Assembly: GCA_049515555.1 (NCBI GenBank) | Contig: JBEKTY010000016.1 | Location: 10,570-74,569, forward strand | Source: JBEKTY01 sp049515555 | GTDB taxonomy: Bacteria; Planctomycetota; Planctomycetia; Pirellulales; Thermoguttaceae | Reading direction: 5' to 3' | DNA length: 64,000 nucleotides | In this document: one piece after another, positions 1 to 9,075 of the stretch | Layout: each line of letters opens with the position of its first letter | Numbering within the stretch: the first letter of the stretch is position 1 | Translations under genes and position numbers: made by a program | The notes under the pieces: model-generated | Databases searched by the model: none | Told to the model about the DNA's origin: nothing | The model's input: only the letters and a program-made list of their open reading frames with translations

Positions 1-1051
1 TGTCCAACTCGTCTACCCGCTGCCACTGCCATAGACTCATCCACGCCGGGCGGCGAAGGACGTATTTCTCCAAGATCGCCTTGAGCTGCTCGGCGTTGGG
101 CAGGAATGCTGTCGGATGGCCATCCGGCCGGGACTGAAGCCGCGCGGCCAATGCCTTGACGTTCGCGGCGGGCGGCAGCGTGATGGTTTCGGCCTTGCCT
201 GGGCCAAAGGTCACAGCCAATCGCGGCTGCTTGACCACGATGCCGCGCCCGCCCGTGGCGACTGCCCATTCGTAGGCGCCCTGGCCGGCCTCGCGATACC
301 GCATGTCGTAGACTTCCCACTTGCGCACGAGGAACCCGCAGTCGCCCAGGCGGCGGAGCCGGTCGGCGAGCGTCTCGCCGAAGGATTCATCGGTCACGGA
401 CGCGGTGACGTCCATCCGCCCATCGGCAGCTTTGGTAGACACTTCGGCGGGGCCGAATTGCTTGGCGATGCGGTCTTTCTGGGTATCCTGGGCGCCATAC
501 TTACCCCAGAAGCCGCTTCCGTTGACATAGGCGTTGAAGGTCGGGCCCAGATCCTTGTCGGCCGTCCAGGGTTTGCGCAAAGCCCACGCCACCGCGTGCC
601 ACTGCGGTTGTACCCTGCGGAACAGGTCGCCCGCTCCAAAACTCGTGCGGAGGTTGTATCCCGCCTGGGTGCTCTCCTCGATCTCGGTCTTGTCGAAAGG
701 CAGGAAGAGATCGACCTTGTGGACGGCCATGCCTTTGGCAAGCTGTTCGGCGATCTTCTCGGCCGCGCCGGGGAAGCGGACCAGCAGGCTGCGATGGGCG
801 GCGTCAAAGACCATCGCCGGCGGCTTGGCCGCCGCAATGTTCTGGGCAGGCGCCGTCGGTAGGATCAGCGGTTTCGTCCCAGGCGTCTTCGCCGAATCGA
901 CGATGATTGACGTGTCCCACGCCTTACGGAAGCCGCTGATGACGGCCGTCTCGCTTTGCTCGATCACTACCGTAACATTCTCGACCGCGTGAGCGGTGAG
1001 GCCGATGTTGCATAGGGCGACAACTGCCACCAAAGCCGCAGCGGGTTTCAT
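1..1051 (-). CDS. Secreted protein of unknown function, C-terminus outside the window
   Basis: Reading the minus strand from the ATG at 1051 gives an uninterrupted frame of about 350 residues running off the left edge, so the protein is partial. It opens with a short positively charged start and a hydrophobic stretch (MKPAAALVAVVALCNIGLTA) typical of a Sec signal peptide, so export is likely. The mature part has no motif I recognise. It contains a phrase like that of all-beta secreted planctomycete proteins (VTVVIEQSETAVISGF near residue 25) and a run rich in Trp and Lys (QWHAVAWALRKPW). It is divergent from the isomerase-like gene starting at 1532. I assign no function. Confidence 0.75.
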   Translation of the reverse strand, partial: MKPAAALVAVVALCNIGLTAHAVENVTVVIEQSETAVISGFRKAWDTSIIVDSAKTPGTKPLILPTAPAQNIAAAKPPAMVFDAAHRSLLVRFPGAAEKIAEQLAKGMAVHKVDLFLPFDKTEIEESTQAGYNLRTSFGAGDLFRRVQPQWHAVAWALRKPWTADKDLGPTFNAYVNGSGFWGKYGAQDTQKDRIAKQFGPAEVSTKAADGRMDVTASVTDESFGETLADRLRRLGDCGFLVRKWEVYDMRYREAGQGAYEWAVATGGRGIVVKQPRLAVTFGPGKAETITLPPAANVKALAARLQSRPDGHPTAFLPNAEQLKAILEKYVLRRPAWMSLWQWQRVDELD

Positions 1052-1531
1052 GTGCGTTCTCTTCCGGTCAAGGTTGCCACTCGATGCCAGCCCGGGAAAC
1101 GCCCCGAGTGGCATCTGCTCGACGTTATCGAAATCGCTACCGTTCAGAGGTGGTCCACTCGCGACCCTAGGCTGACGGCGTTCCCATGAGTCTGAACTGG
1201 GGGCCGTGGGAAGTCAAGCCGATAGGCTCGCGCCCCACTCCAAGAAATCGGCTGATTCACAGAGTTGATGGTATCCAGGTGCATGAGATGGTCGATTGTA
1301 GACACTTTTGAAGTGACGCGAGGGATCGTGTCTGGGGCGTTACGATAACCTGGCGGCCAGCAGAGCTGTCTGTCACGACATTACTCCCAGGGCGAACGAC
1401 ACTTGCGTTTGGCGCTCCGCCGAGCCATACTGACGTGGCAGTCGGCCGAACGAATGGTATGATTGCCGATGGGGATGCGCAATGGGGGCAGTCGGAGGAA
1501 ATCGAATTCATTCGGGATCGGGAGTTCAGCC
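1052..1531. other. Intergenic region between divergent genes
   Basis: This is about 480 bases between the divergent starts at 1051 and 1532, so it should hold both promoters. I see no convincing gene, long repeat or hairpin in it. The only clear signal is a ribosome binding site (GGAG at 1521-1524) serving the start at 1532. Confidence 0.5.
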
Positions 1532-2485
1532 ATGAAGACAGGAATCATGACCGGCGAAACAACAACCAGGCGGGCGTTTCTCGGCGGCGCGGCAGGCCTT
1601 GCGGTCGGTATCATCTTGCCGGAGCGGGTGCTGGGAATTGACGCGCAACAGGCTACCGTCGCCGCGTCGGACAAGCCCAACTCCGTCATCAACGGGGTGC
1701 GTATCGGGTGCATCACCTACAGCTATCGCGGCAACGTCAGCTCGGCGGAAGACACTCTCAAGGCCCTTCTTGCGGACGGGCTCAGCGAGGTGGAACTGAT
1801 GGGCGGCCCAATTCAGGCGTATGCCGGCTTGGGCGGTGGTGGCGGCGGACGCAAGGCGGGTTCCGCACCGCAGTCGGCCGATGCCCGACGCGAAAAGCAA
1901 CTGGCGAAATGCCGGGAGCTGCGCAAGTTGTATAACAATGCGGGTGTCAACATCCACCTCGAAAAGATCGGTTTTGGCCAGTCAGATGAGGAGATCGAGT
2001 TCAATTTCCAGGTCGCCCAGGCGCTGGGCTGCGTGGGCATCACCACCGAGCGTTCCGAGGCGATGGCCAAGCGGCTCGCGCCTTTTGCCGACAAGCACAA
2101 GATCTGGGTCGCCTTCCACAACCACACGAACAACTACCCGGTGATGGAGAAGACAGACCCCATCCTCTCGTATGGTCAGTACATCGGCTTCAACTTCGAT
2201 GTCGGCCATTACTTCGCCGGGACGAAGGGAAAGTCCCCCATTCCCGTGATCGAGAAGTACCATGACCGCATCCTCAGCCTTCACCTGAAGGACAGGACGG
2301 CGGACGGCGGGAACCTGCCCTGGGGCCAGGGGAAGACGCCGATCAAGGAGATTCTCCGGCTGATGAGGAAGGAGAAGTGGACGTTCCCGGGCGACATCGA
2401 GCTTGAATACAACATCCCGCAAGGCTCGAACTCCGTGGCGGAGGTGGCCAAGTGCCTTCAGTACTGCAAGGAGGCCCTCGCCTGA
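1532..2485 (+). CDS. Tat-exported sugar phosphate isomerase/epimerase-like TIM-barrel protein
   Basis: The 317-residue product resembles the xylose isomerase-like / AP endonuclease 2 TIM-barrel family, whose planctomycete members are usually annotated as sugar phosphate isomerase/epimerase. The N-terminus has a twin-arginine signal (TTRRAFLGGAAGLAVG, residues 11-26), so a folded, perhaps metal-loaded, enzyme is probably exported. The barrel shows the expected acidic and His metal-ligand segments: E in NIHLEKIGFG, WVAFHNHTN, NFDVGHYF and LHLKDR near the middle and C-terminus. The frame is open further upstream to 1463, but ATG 1532 has GGAG seven bases before it and puts the Tat motif near the N-terminus. 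The substrate is unknown; the neighbouring Gfo/Idh/MocA and DUF1080 genes suggest keto-sugar or sugar-acid processing. Confidence 0.85.
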   Translation: MKTGIMTGETTTRRAFLGGAAGLAVGIILPERVLGIDAQQATVAASDKPNSVINGVRIGCITYSYRGNVSSAEDTLKALLADGLSEVELMGGPIQAYAGLGGGGGGRKAGSAPQSADARREKQLAKCRELRKLYNNAGVNIHLEKIGFGQSDEEIEFNFQVAQALGCVGITTERSEAMAKRLAPFADKHKIWVAFHNHTNNYPVMEKTDPILSYGQYIGFNFDVGHYFAGTKGKSPIPVIEKYHDRILSLHLKDRTADGGNLPWGQGKTPIKEILRLMRKEKWTFPGDIELEYNIPQGSNSVAEVAKCLQYCKEALA

Positions 2486-2644
2486 TCGTCGCGGCGGTGA
2501 CGAAGCAGACGGCGTGCGATCGCTCAGGGCACCGGCTTCTCTTGCGGCGGTTCGGCAGGGAGCTTCTTCGGCAGAACCCCGTAGAGTCAAAGAACTGCGA
2601 CGGCCGAGAAAACCAGGCAGCAGTTGGGGTTGTGGCATCGGGCA

Positions 2645-2917
2645 CTATCGAGATTCCGGCGACGTAGGGCTCGGAGGCGGCAGATCGAGTTCTTCAATGT
2701 CGAGAAGAGAGATCCGTTTGAGGACTTCGCGATCGATCCCCTTCGCTTTTTCCGACAACCGCCGTCGTTCCTCCGGCGAAAGAACAATCCGATCTTGGCC
2801 GGTTTGCCGGAGCACCTCTGCTTTCAGGCGGCAGCCCTCTCGATGCCGCCGTTCGATCTCCCGTTGCAGGCAACGTTCCAACCACGCAACAAGCCGCCTC
2901 TTCAGCCATGAGATCAT
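2645..2917 (-). CDS. Small HTH-like protein of 90 residues, possibly transposase-derived
   Basis: This short frame starts 24 bases after the stop of the DUF1080 gene, in the same direction, and could be the last gene of that run. The product is highly charged, with amphipathic helices rich in Arg and Glu. The part EVLRQTGQDRIVLSPEERRR followed by LSEKAKGIDREVLKRIS resembles the N-terminal segment of integrase-type transposases common in planctomycetes, in which a similar RxxLTxxQRRRLAxKxKxxGR phrase precedes the catalytic core. It may therefore be a stand-alone HTH protein or a transposase remnant. No strong ribosome binding site precedes the ATG. The coding call rests on the composition and the helical pattern. 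Confidence 0.5.
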   Translation of the reverse strand: MISWLKRRLVAWLERCLQREIERRHREGCRLKAEVLRQTGQDRIVLSPEERRRLSEKAKGIDREVLKRISLLDIEELDLPPPSPTSPESR

Positions 2918-2940
2918 AAGATGCCGTCAGGACGGGTGGT

Positions 2941-3627
2941 TCAGTTCACGGTCTTGAGGACGAGGTTCTTGAACTGGGCTTTCATCGGCGGTCCCGGATG
3001 CATCTGCAGGGCGATGATGCCGCTTGAGGCGGCCAACGTTGGATGTCGATCGGTTACTTGGCTCATCAACACGCCGTTGACATAGAGCGTGATTTCAGGA
3101 CCACGGCAAACGATGCGGTACGTATTCCAGTCCTCGATCTTGTAGACCTTGATCAGTTCCTGGGGATCGCCGATCTTCTCGAGCTGGCGTTTGCCGTCCG
3201 CGGTGAAGGTGACCCGCTCGCCCCGCCCGACGATCAAGCCGCGTTGGTGGTGATAGATGAATCCCACCAACCCGCCGTCGCCCGTCATATCGGCCTGGTA
3301 GCCGCAGGTATCCCAGTCCGGCCGGGTTTCGGAGCGAATCTGAATACCGGAGTTGGCTTGCTTGCTGATGCGAAAATCGGCCGTAAGCTCGAAATCACCC
3401 GGGCGGCCGCCTTTCCAGATCAGGTAATTGCACTTCTTGCACGGCTTGTGGGGCGTGCTCTCGGCGGTCAGCGCGCCGTCTTCGACGTGCCACCAGCCGG
3501 GCGCGCCGTCCCAGCCGGTCAGATCGGTGCCGTTGAACAGTCGTTGTTCTCCCCCGTGGGCGACGGCGGTGGTCAGGGTTCCTGCAAGGATCAAGCCTGC
3601 GAGCCGTGTGAACACGGTCTTCATCAT
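2941..3627 (-). CDS. Secreted DUF1080 (3-keto-disaccharide hydrolase-like) protein
   Basis: The 228-residue product has a signal peptide (MMKTVFTRLAGLILAGTLTT...) and then the DUF1080 fold, a concanavalin/laminin-G-like jelly roll. Diagnostic phrases are LFNGTDLTGWDGAPGWWHVE, ADFRISKQANSGIQIR, DWNTYRIVCRGPEITLYVNG and GIIALQMHPGPPMKAQFKNL. Members bind or cleave sugars, some being reported as 3-keto-glycoside hydrolases, and planctomycetes carry dozens. The start is taken at 3627, where GGAAGGAG lies just upstream; an upstream in-frame extension to 3690 would run into the preceding oxidoreductase gene. The upstream gene is a Gfo/Idh/MocA oxidoreductase, a pairing that fits oxidation of a sugar to a 3-keto form followed by cleavage. 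That pathway is inference. Confidence 0.9.
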   Translation of the reverse strand: MMKTVFTRLAGLILAGTLTTAVAHGGEQRLFNGTDLTGWDGAPGWWHVEDGALTAESTPHKPCKKCNYLIWKGGRPGDFELTADFRISKQANSGIQIRSETRPDWDTCGYQADMTGDGGLVGFIYHHQRGLIVGRGERVTFTADGKRQLEKIGDPQELIKVYKIEDWNTYRIVCRGPEITLYVNGVLMSQVTDRHPTLAASSGIIALQMHPGPPMKAQFKNLVLKTVN

Positions 3628-3677
3628 CGAGTCTCCTTCCGGTCCGCTATTGCGTGGTGGATGTCGTCGGTCATGGA

Positions 3678-5009
3678 TCACACGCACCAAGGTTCCCGCA
3701 TCGCGCGGGACCGCAGGCGGTTAGCTTCAGGATCGCCGACGAATTCAGCCTTGAGCAGATCGAACTTCAGGTTGCGCTTGAGTTGTTCGCAGATGTCGGC
3801 GGCGAGGCAAATAAGCATGGAATTGCACATGACTTCGGGATTGGCCACGGTGGCACGCCGCGACTTCACGTTGTTGAGGAAATCCCGCACGTGGTTCATG
3901 GGTCGTTGGGTCCTGGCCATGTAATCGGCGACGACCTTCCTGTAGTCGGTCAATAGGGCCGGGGACGAGACCTCCGTCCTTGAATACCCGTCGGCTGCCG
4001 CGACCCATCCCTCGGGGCCGTCAAACCGCTCCCCGCAAGATCCGCTCCAGTAATTGCAATTGGCGCCGCGCGCCAGGACGATTTTCACGCCGTTGGACAA
4101 GCGAGTGACCATCGACCCATCGGGAGATTCGTACTCGAAGTCGATCGAGGACACGCCCGACATGTCCAGCCCGGGCAACACCTGGGCAACCGTGTGCGCC
4201 CCCCACATGGCGACATCCGTGGCGAAGTCGTAGAAGTGGTACCACCCGCCGCCCTGTACGTATCCGCGATTATAGGGTCGCCAGGGGCACGGGCCGATCC
4301 AGGCGTCCCAATCCAGCTCGTCCTTGGGCGGCTGCGGTTCCGCCGGCAGCCAATCGTGGCGCGTTCCGTCGCGCCAGCGGCAGTCGGCATACGCGGTATG
4401 AATCGGACCGAGGCGGCCGGTACGCGCCATTTCGATGGCAAACACGTGGTGCGCCTCGCTGAGCCGCTGAGTTCCGGTCTGGTAGACGCGGCCGTAGTTT
4501 CGCGCCGTCTCCACGACCAACCGTCCTTGCGCCATGGTGAGGCACGATGGCTTCTCGCAGTACACGTCCTTGCCGGCGCGCATCGCCATGACGGAGGCGG
4601 GCGCGTGCCAGCGATCGCCGGTTGCGATCAACACGGCATCGACGTCCGTGCGTTCCGCCAGGAACTGGCGGATGTCGCCGTACGTGACGCAGTCTTTCGT
4701 GCCGTATTTGCCGTCCACCATGGCCTTGCTCGCTTCGCGCTGGCTCTTCCTGACGTCGCAGACCGCGACGCACTGCACGTCGGGTTCCGCGAGCATGGAG
4801 CTCAGATCGCCGCTGCCCCTGCCGCCAAGTCCGATGCCGCCGAGGATGATGCGTTCACTCGGCGCCACTGTCCCGCCCTTGCCCAACGACGGCGCCGGAA
4901 TATAGCAGGGCAGGGCGATCGCGCCTGCTGCCGCGGAGACTCCCTTGAGAAAGTTCCGCCTGCTCAGGCCCCTGACCGCGCCATGGAGCTTCCTGGTCGG
5001 CCTAATCAT
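3678..5009 (-). CDS. Tat-exported Gfo/Idh/MocA family oxidoreductase
   Basis: The 443-residue product starts with a Tat signal (SRRNFLKGVSAAAGAIALP, residues 16-34). It then shows a Rossmann NAD(P)-binding segment (IILGGIGLGGRGSGDL, 54-69) and the family hallmark EKP at residues 152-154 (DVYCEKPSC). The C-terminal half contains the bacterial-type domain phrases WDAWIGPCPWRPYNRGY and GGWYHFYDFATDVAMWGAH, typical of planctomycete exported members. The likely role is NAD-dependent oxidation or reduction of a sugar or glycoside in the periplasm-like compartment. It sits between the HEAT-repeat gene (26 bases upstream) and the DUF1080 gene (50 bases downstream), consistent with one transcript. The substrate cannot be read from sequence. 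Confidence 0.92.
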   Translation of the reverse strand: MIRPTRKLHGAVRGLSRRNFLKGVSAAAGAIALPCYIPAPSLGKGGTVAPSERIILGGIGLGGRGSGDLSSMLAEPDVQCVAVCDVRKSQREASKAMVDGKYGTKDCVTYGDIRQFLAERTDVDAVLIATGDRWHAPASVMAMRAGKDVYCEKPSCLTMAQGRLVVETARNYGRVYQTGTQRLSEAHHVFAIEMARTGRLGPIHTAYADCRWRDGTRHDWLPAEPQPPKDELDWDAWIGPCPWRPYNRGYVQGGGWYHFYDFATDVAMWGAHTVAQVLPGLDMSGVSSIDFEYESPDGSMVTRLSNGVKIVLARGANCNYWSGSCGERFDGPEGWVAAADGYSRTEVSSPALLTDYRKVVADYMARTQRPMNHVRDFLNNVKSRRATVANPEVMCNSMLICLAADICEQLKRNLKFDLLKAEFVGDPEANRLRSRAMREPWCV

Positions 5010-5035
5010 AAAACATTCTCCTTTCAGGGTTCTCG

Positions 5036-6985
5036 TTACTTCTCTATGGCCATCTGTTTCAGCAATTCTTCCGCGCGCCGTGTGACTGCGGGGTCATCCG
5101 CCGCGATCTTCACAACCTTGGCCAGCGCCGACCTGGCTACGGCCGCGTACTCGCTCTTCTTCCGTTTCTCGACAATCGCCATGACAGTCGCCACCGCCTC
5201 ATGTTTGACGGAGGGATCATCCAGATAGGAAACGACCAAATCGAGCGATTCGGCTGCGGCGGCGCGACTGAGCACTCCGAGCAACATTCGCTTCTCCTCG
5301 TCACGCCGGATGAGCGACGCCGCCCGGCGGCAGATGGCCAGCCTGTCTTGGGCAGCAACATCCTTTTGCAGGGCGATCCCCAGATAACCGCGCAGAGCTA
5401 CGAGTTTGTCCACGGGCGTGGCGGCGTTGGTTGCCAATTCCAGCAGAACAGGAGCGGCATCCGGGGAGGGCCACTCGCTGAGGACCCGGAGGGCCGTGGC
5501 GTGAATGTCCGTGTTGGCATCAGCGACGGCGCCATGAACCGCTTTGAGGGCGTCGGGGCCGCCCGTGGCCCGGAGTGTCCGCAGCAAGGCCGGCTTTGCG
5601 GCCAACCCAGCTCGCGACAAGGCGTCTACGAGTCTCCGCGCACAGGCGGCTTTGTCGCTTGCCGCCGGACAGGCGGCGCCAAGAATCCGCTCGCAAAGGT
5701 CGATCTCTCCGCCGTCGGGGGCCTTCAGCAGCATGTCGATCAGGGCCGGGATGCCGCCCGCGCCGGCCAACTCGCCGTAGCTCTTCGCGGCAGCCGTTCG
5801 CATGGAGATATCCGCGTCGGACATAGCCTTCAGCAGCGGCGGCGTGGCACTAGCGATCCGCCGCTGCCCGGCAATTTCCAGCATCTGCCGTCTGAGGGTC
5901 CGGTCTGGGCTTTCCAGGATTGCGACGATTGCCGAATCGACCTGCGCGCCCGGCAGAGTTGTCAAGGTGGCGGTGGCCGCCCGAGCGGTCGCTTCATCCT
6001 TATCTTTCATGAGCCCAACGAGCACGGGCACCGCCGATACATCGGCAATCTCGGCCAGGGACTGGATTGCTTCAAGACAAACGGGCTTGTTGCCCTTCTT
6101 CGCCATTTCCAATAACAGCGGCAATGCCGCCTTGTCACCGCGCTGGCCGAGGATTCTGACTACGGGAACAACCCGATCCGCCGGCAGGTTGCCGATTTCC
6201 GACGTCAGGACGTCGGCAACTTGCCGGTCTTTCATTTCGACGGCAATCCGCAGGGCCATGGCAAACACGCAGAAGTCGCGGTCGCGGATCATGCCGCCGA
6301 GCCGCTTCATGCCGCTGGAGGGATCGCAAAGTACCGCGCCGCGAAGAGCCGCGGCACGGAACCGTGCCGGGGGGTTCTGCGCAAGCATGGCATCGTAGAT
6401 TGCTTGTGCGTCACGGTGCTGGCCCTGGGCCGCGAGGTTGGCGCCGCACGTCAGCAGGCCGTCACAGATCCTGCCCGGATTCTCTCCCTTTGCGGCGCTC
6501 AGAGCATCGAGCAGCGGCTTGCCGGCGGCAACGGTTCCGATCCGCCCCAGGGCGATTGCCGTCGCACGGACAACGTCTCCGTCACGGTCGGCCAGATGCT
6601 TTGCAAGCAGCCCCACTGCCGCGGAATCGCGCCTTGTCCCGACCGAGCTGATGACCCCACACAACAGTCTGCCGCTGAGCGTGCCGAGCGCTGCTCTTAG
6701 GGCTTCATCCACGCTCCTGTCCGGGATGGGCTCAAGCGCATAGCGGCCGATGTGCGACAGCTTCTCGTCTCCCAACATTCCCGCCAGAACCGGCACACAG
6801 TCCTTGTTGCCGACCCGCGCCAGGTCCCTGCACGCCGCCGATTTCTGGTCAAGCGGGGCATCCGATTTCAACACGGTCAAGGCCTTGGCACGAACTTCCT
6901 CGGCAGTCTCTCCGAGAACGGGCCGCACGGAAGACATGCCGACAACTAAACACAGCGTGACTGAGAAGAACAACTTGCCATTCAT
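5036..6985 (-). CDS. Secreted HEAT-repeat protein
   Basis: The 649-residue product has a signal peptide (MNGKLFFSVTLCLVVGMSSV) followed, from about residue 30 to the end, by repeated helix pairs of about 30 residues with the HEAT/PBS-lyase-repeat pattern (for example DRDGDVVRATAIALGRIG, DISMRTAAAKSYGELAGAGG). Such solenoids are scaffolds for protein binding; no catalytic motif is visible. The frame is open upstream to 7204, but that would overlap the sulfatase gene, and the ATG at 6985 gives a proper signal peptide. It lies between the sulfatase (105 bases upstream) and the oxidoreductase (26 bases downstream) in the same direction. A part in organising the secreted enzymes of the run is only a guess. 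Confidence 0.85.
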   Translation of the reverse strand: MNGKLFFSVTLCLVVGMSSVRPVLGETAEEVRAKALTVLKSDAPLDQKSAACRDLARVGNKDCVPVLAGMLGDEKLSHIGRYALEPIPDRSVDEALRAALGTLSGRLLCGVISSVGTRRDSAAVGLLAKHLADRDGDVVRATAIALGRIGTVAAGKPLLDALSAAKGENPGRICDGLLTCGANLAAQGQHRDAQAIYDAMLAQNPPARFRAAALRGAVLCDPSSGMKRLGGMIRDRDFCVFAMALRIAVEMKDRQVADVLTSEIGNLPADRVVPVVRILGQRGDKAALPLLLEMAKKGNKPVCLEAIQSLAEIADVSAVPVLVGLMKDKDEATARAATATLTTLPGAQVDSAIVAILESPDRTLRRQMLEIAGQRRIASATPPLLKAMSDADISMRTAAAKSYGELAGAGGIPALIDMLLKAPDGGEIDLCERILGAACPAASDKAACARRLVDALSRAGLAAKPALLRTLRATGGPDALKAVHGAVADANTDIHATALRVLSEWPSPDAAPVLLELATNAATPVDKLVALRGYLGIALQKDVAAQDRLAICRRAASLIRRDEEKRMLLGVLSRAAAAESLDLVVSYLDDPSVKHEAVATVMAIVEKRKKSEYAAVARSALAKVVKIAADDPAVTRRAEELLKQMAIEK

Positions 6986-7089
6986 TGCACGTCCCTTTCT
7001 CATGGGCCTTGCTTTCTCTCGCTTAAGGCTCGGTTTGCTCTGGACGGGCGGCGCCGCCCTCTGCCTTTCAGAGGACAGGCCGCGGGGGC

Positions 7090-8535
7090 CTACCTGCCGG
7101 CCGGATTGCCGCCAAACTGCTTCCAGTAGAGTTCCTTGAAGGGGTTCACGGCCGGGCCGACAACGTTCTCGTTCTCCATGCAGGGCAGAACCGACTGCCA
7201 CCACTGGTCGTACGCCCGTTCCATCCGAGCGACGGTCTCCGGGTGCTGCGCGGCAACGTTGTGCCGCTCTCCGTAGTCGGCCTTCAGGTCATACAGTTCC
7301 CACCGCTTCGATCCGTCCTCGGTGTCGCAGACGAGGCTGTAGCGGCCGTCGCGGATGCGACAATGCCGGTACTTCGAGGCGGCGGCCTTGCCTTTGTCCC
7401 AACGGCCCACGTGCGTGAACAAGAGCCGATCGGGCCACGCCGCATCCGGGCGTCGCAACAGCGGTACGAGGCTGCGGCCGTCGAGCTCGGCGGCAACGTC
7501 CGCGGGGAGCTTCGCGCCGGCCAGTTCCGCCAGCGTCGGCAAGATGTCGATGTGCGCGGCCAGCCGGTCGACGTCGGCAGGCTGCAGCGTCCCCGGCCAT
7601 CGCCAGAACGAAGCAGCACGGGTGCCTCCTTCCCAGGGCGTACACTTCTCGCCGCGCATTCCCGCGTTCCAGACTTCGACGCCCCCCGTCCCGCCGTTGT
7701 CGTTCATGAAGATGATCAGCGTGTCCCGGTCGATGCCCCACTGCTCCAGATGTGCCAGCAGGCGTCCCACGTTGTCGTCGATGTTGGCGATCATGCCGAA
7801 GAACTTGGCCACGTTTCGCGGAACCTTACCGGCATAGCGCTGCTCGTCCGCGGTGCGGACGCGGAGTGGGGCGTGCGGCGCATTGGGGGTGATGCAGCAA
7901 AAGAACGGCCTGCGGCCCTTCACCGACTCGATCCAGCGGACGGCCTGGCCAAAGAACACGTCCGTGCAATAGCCGTTGGTCTTCTCGAACCGGCCGTTAT
8001 GGAGGATGGTCGGATTGAAGTACGAATTGCCTGGAACGTCGCCGCAACTGCCTGGATAGGTTTGCCCGATGCCGCCGCAGCCGTGGATAAACATTTCCTC
8101 GAATCCGCGCTTGTCGGGCCAGCGGTCGGGCTCGTCACCGAGGTGCCACTTGCCGAAAATGCCCGTGGTGTAGCCCGCCGACCGCAGGATCTGGGGCAAC
8201 GTCGTGACCCTCAAACTCATCCGCTCGCGCTCCATGATCGTATGGGTCACGCCGGAACGGAACTCATGGCGGCCGGTCATCAAGGCGCACCGCGTGGGCG
8301 AACAAGTCGGGCTCACGTGGAAATCGGCGAACCGCACGCCTTCGCCGTGCAGGCGGTCGAGATTCGGCGTCTTGAGTATCGGGTTGCCGTGGCAGGATAG
8401 GTCGCCGTACCCCTGGTCGTCCGTCAGAACGACAATGATGTTAGGACGCCTGGCCTCGGCCGCAACCGCCGGGTCCGCCGCGATCGCGGCCGCTGGGGCC
8501 AGCAGGAGATATCCCAAGAGAATTGTCGTTCGCAT
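7090..8535 (-). CDS. Secreted sulfatase (type I, formylglycine-dependent)
   Basis: The 481-residue product has a signal peptide and then RPNIIVVLTDDQGYGD, with the metal-binding Asp pair at residues 39-40. The active-site sulfatase signature CSPTR is at 78-82, where Cys78 would be converted to formylglycine. The second region GYTTGIFGKWHLG, the metal ligands in TLIIFMNDNGG and a C-terminal YDLKADYGERHNVA segment all match the family. Length is normal. It would remove sulfate esters from a glycan outside the cytoplasm. It is the first gene of the minus-strand run 8535-2645, and its presence near a fucosidase points to a sulfated fucose-containing polysaccharide. No maturation enzyme gene is in the window. 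Confidence 0.95.
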   Translation of the reverse strand: MRTTILLGYLLLAPAAAIAADPAVAAEARRPNIIVVLTDDQGYGDLSCHGNPILKTPNLDRLHGEGVRFADFHVSPTCSPTRCALMTGRHEFRSGVTHTIMERERMSLRVTTLPQILRSAGYTTGIFGKWHLGDEPDRWPDKRGFEEMFIHGCGGIGQTYPGSCGDVPGNSYFNPTILHNGRFEKTNGYCTDVFFGQAVRWIESVKGRRPFFCCITPNAPHAPLRVRTADEQRYAGKVPRNVAKFFGMIANIDDNVGRLLAHLEQWGIDRDTLIIFMNDNGGTGGVEVWNAGMRGEKCTPWEGGTRAASFWRWPGTLQPADVDRLAAHIDILPTLAELAGAKLPADVAAELDGRSLVPLLRRPDAAWPDRLLFTHVGRWDKGKAAASKYRHCRIRDGRYSLVCDTEDGSKRWELYDLKADYGERHNVAAQHPETVARMERAYDQWWQSVLPCMENENVVGPAVNPFKELYWKQFGGNPAGR

Positions 8536-8961
8536 GGGCCGGTCCTCTTGCCAGGGCAGGTCTCGCCGTCCCTACACTCGCTTGTCTCGGACGTCCACTC
8601 GATCTTAGTCGATGGAGCCCGGCGGGTAAACAGCCTGCGACAGCCCGGCACTATCGGCGACAACGGGTCCGCATACTACCTTTGGGTGTCGAAGTCTTCA
8701 GTGGAAAATCCGGGGGGCGCTGGACGCGCGGGGGGGCGGCTTGGTAATATGGATGGCCATAGGAGCCCGGATCGGTTCCAGGCTTACCGCAACTGGGAAA
8801 TGTCGGTTCAGGCATCATGCGCAACACCTGCTTGGTTCTTTGCTTTTGGTTGGACGCAACTGGGGACTGTCATTACGACTACGCTTAGTAGGAAGATTCG
8901 ATCAGAGCCCACCAGGCGAACGACGGAACTGAACCCGAACCAAGAACCAAGGAGTTGTGCG
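8536..8961. other. Intergenic region upstream of the sulfatase run
   Basis: About 425 bases separate the divergent sulfatase gene and the small basic protein gene. It presumably holds the promoter of the minus-strand run. Open frames crossing it have no recognisable protein features, and I see no repeat or hairpin beyond short G-rich runs around 8716-8740. Confidence 0.4.
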
Positions 8962-9075
8962 ATGGCAAACAGGGACCAGAAGAACCGAACGGCCCACAAC
9001 AAGCCGAAGCTGTCGGTGAAGGAAAAGAAGGAGCGCAAGGAGAGAAAGGCCGCTGCGAAGAAGCGCGATCGTTAA
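8962..9075 (+). CDS. 37-residue lysine/arginine-rich small protein
   Basis: ATG 8962 is preceded by AAGGAG (8949-8954) at a spacing of seven bases, one of the best ribosome binding sites in the window. It opens a 37-residue frame ending at 9075. The product starts MANRDQKNRTAHNKPKLS and ends in alternating Lys/Glu/Arg and Ala/Lys (about half the residues are charged). The opening MxxxDQxxxR...NKPK is like small basic proteins of unknown function found in several phyla (MAKxDQRSNRxxKKPK types). Those proteins are probably nucleic-acid associated, but this is inference. Longer frames through the same bases on either strand have no start signal of this quality. Confidence 0.65.
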   Translation: MANRDQKNRTAHNKPKLSVKEKKERKERKAAAKKRDR

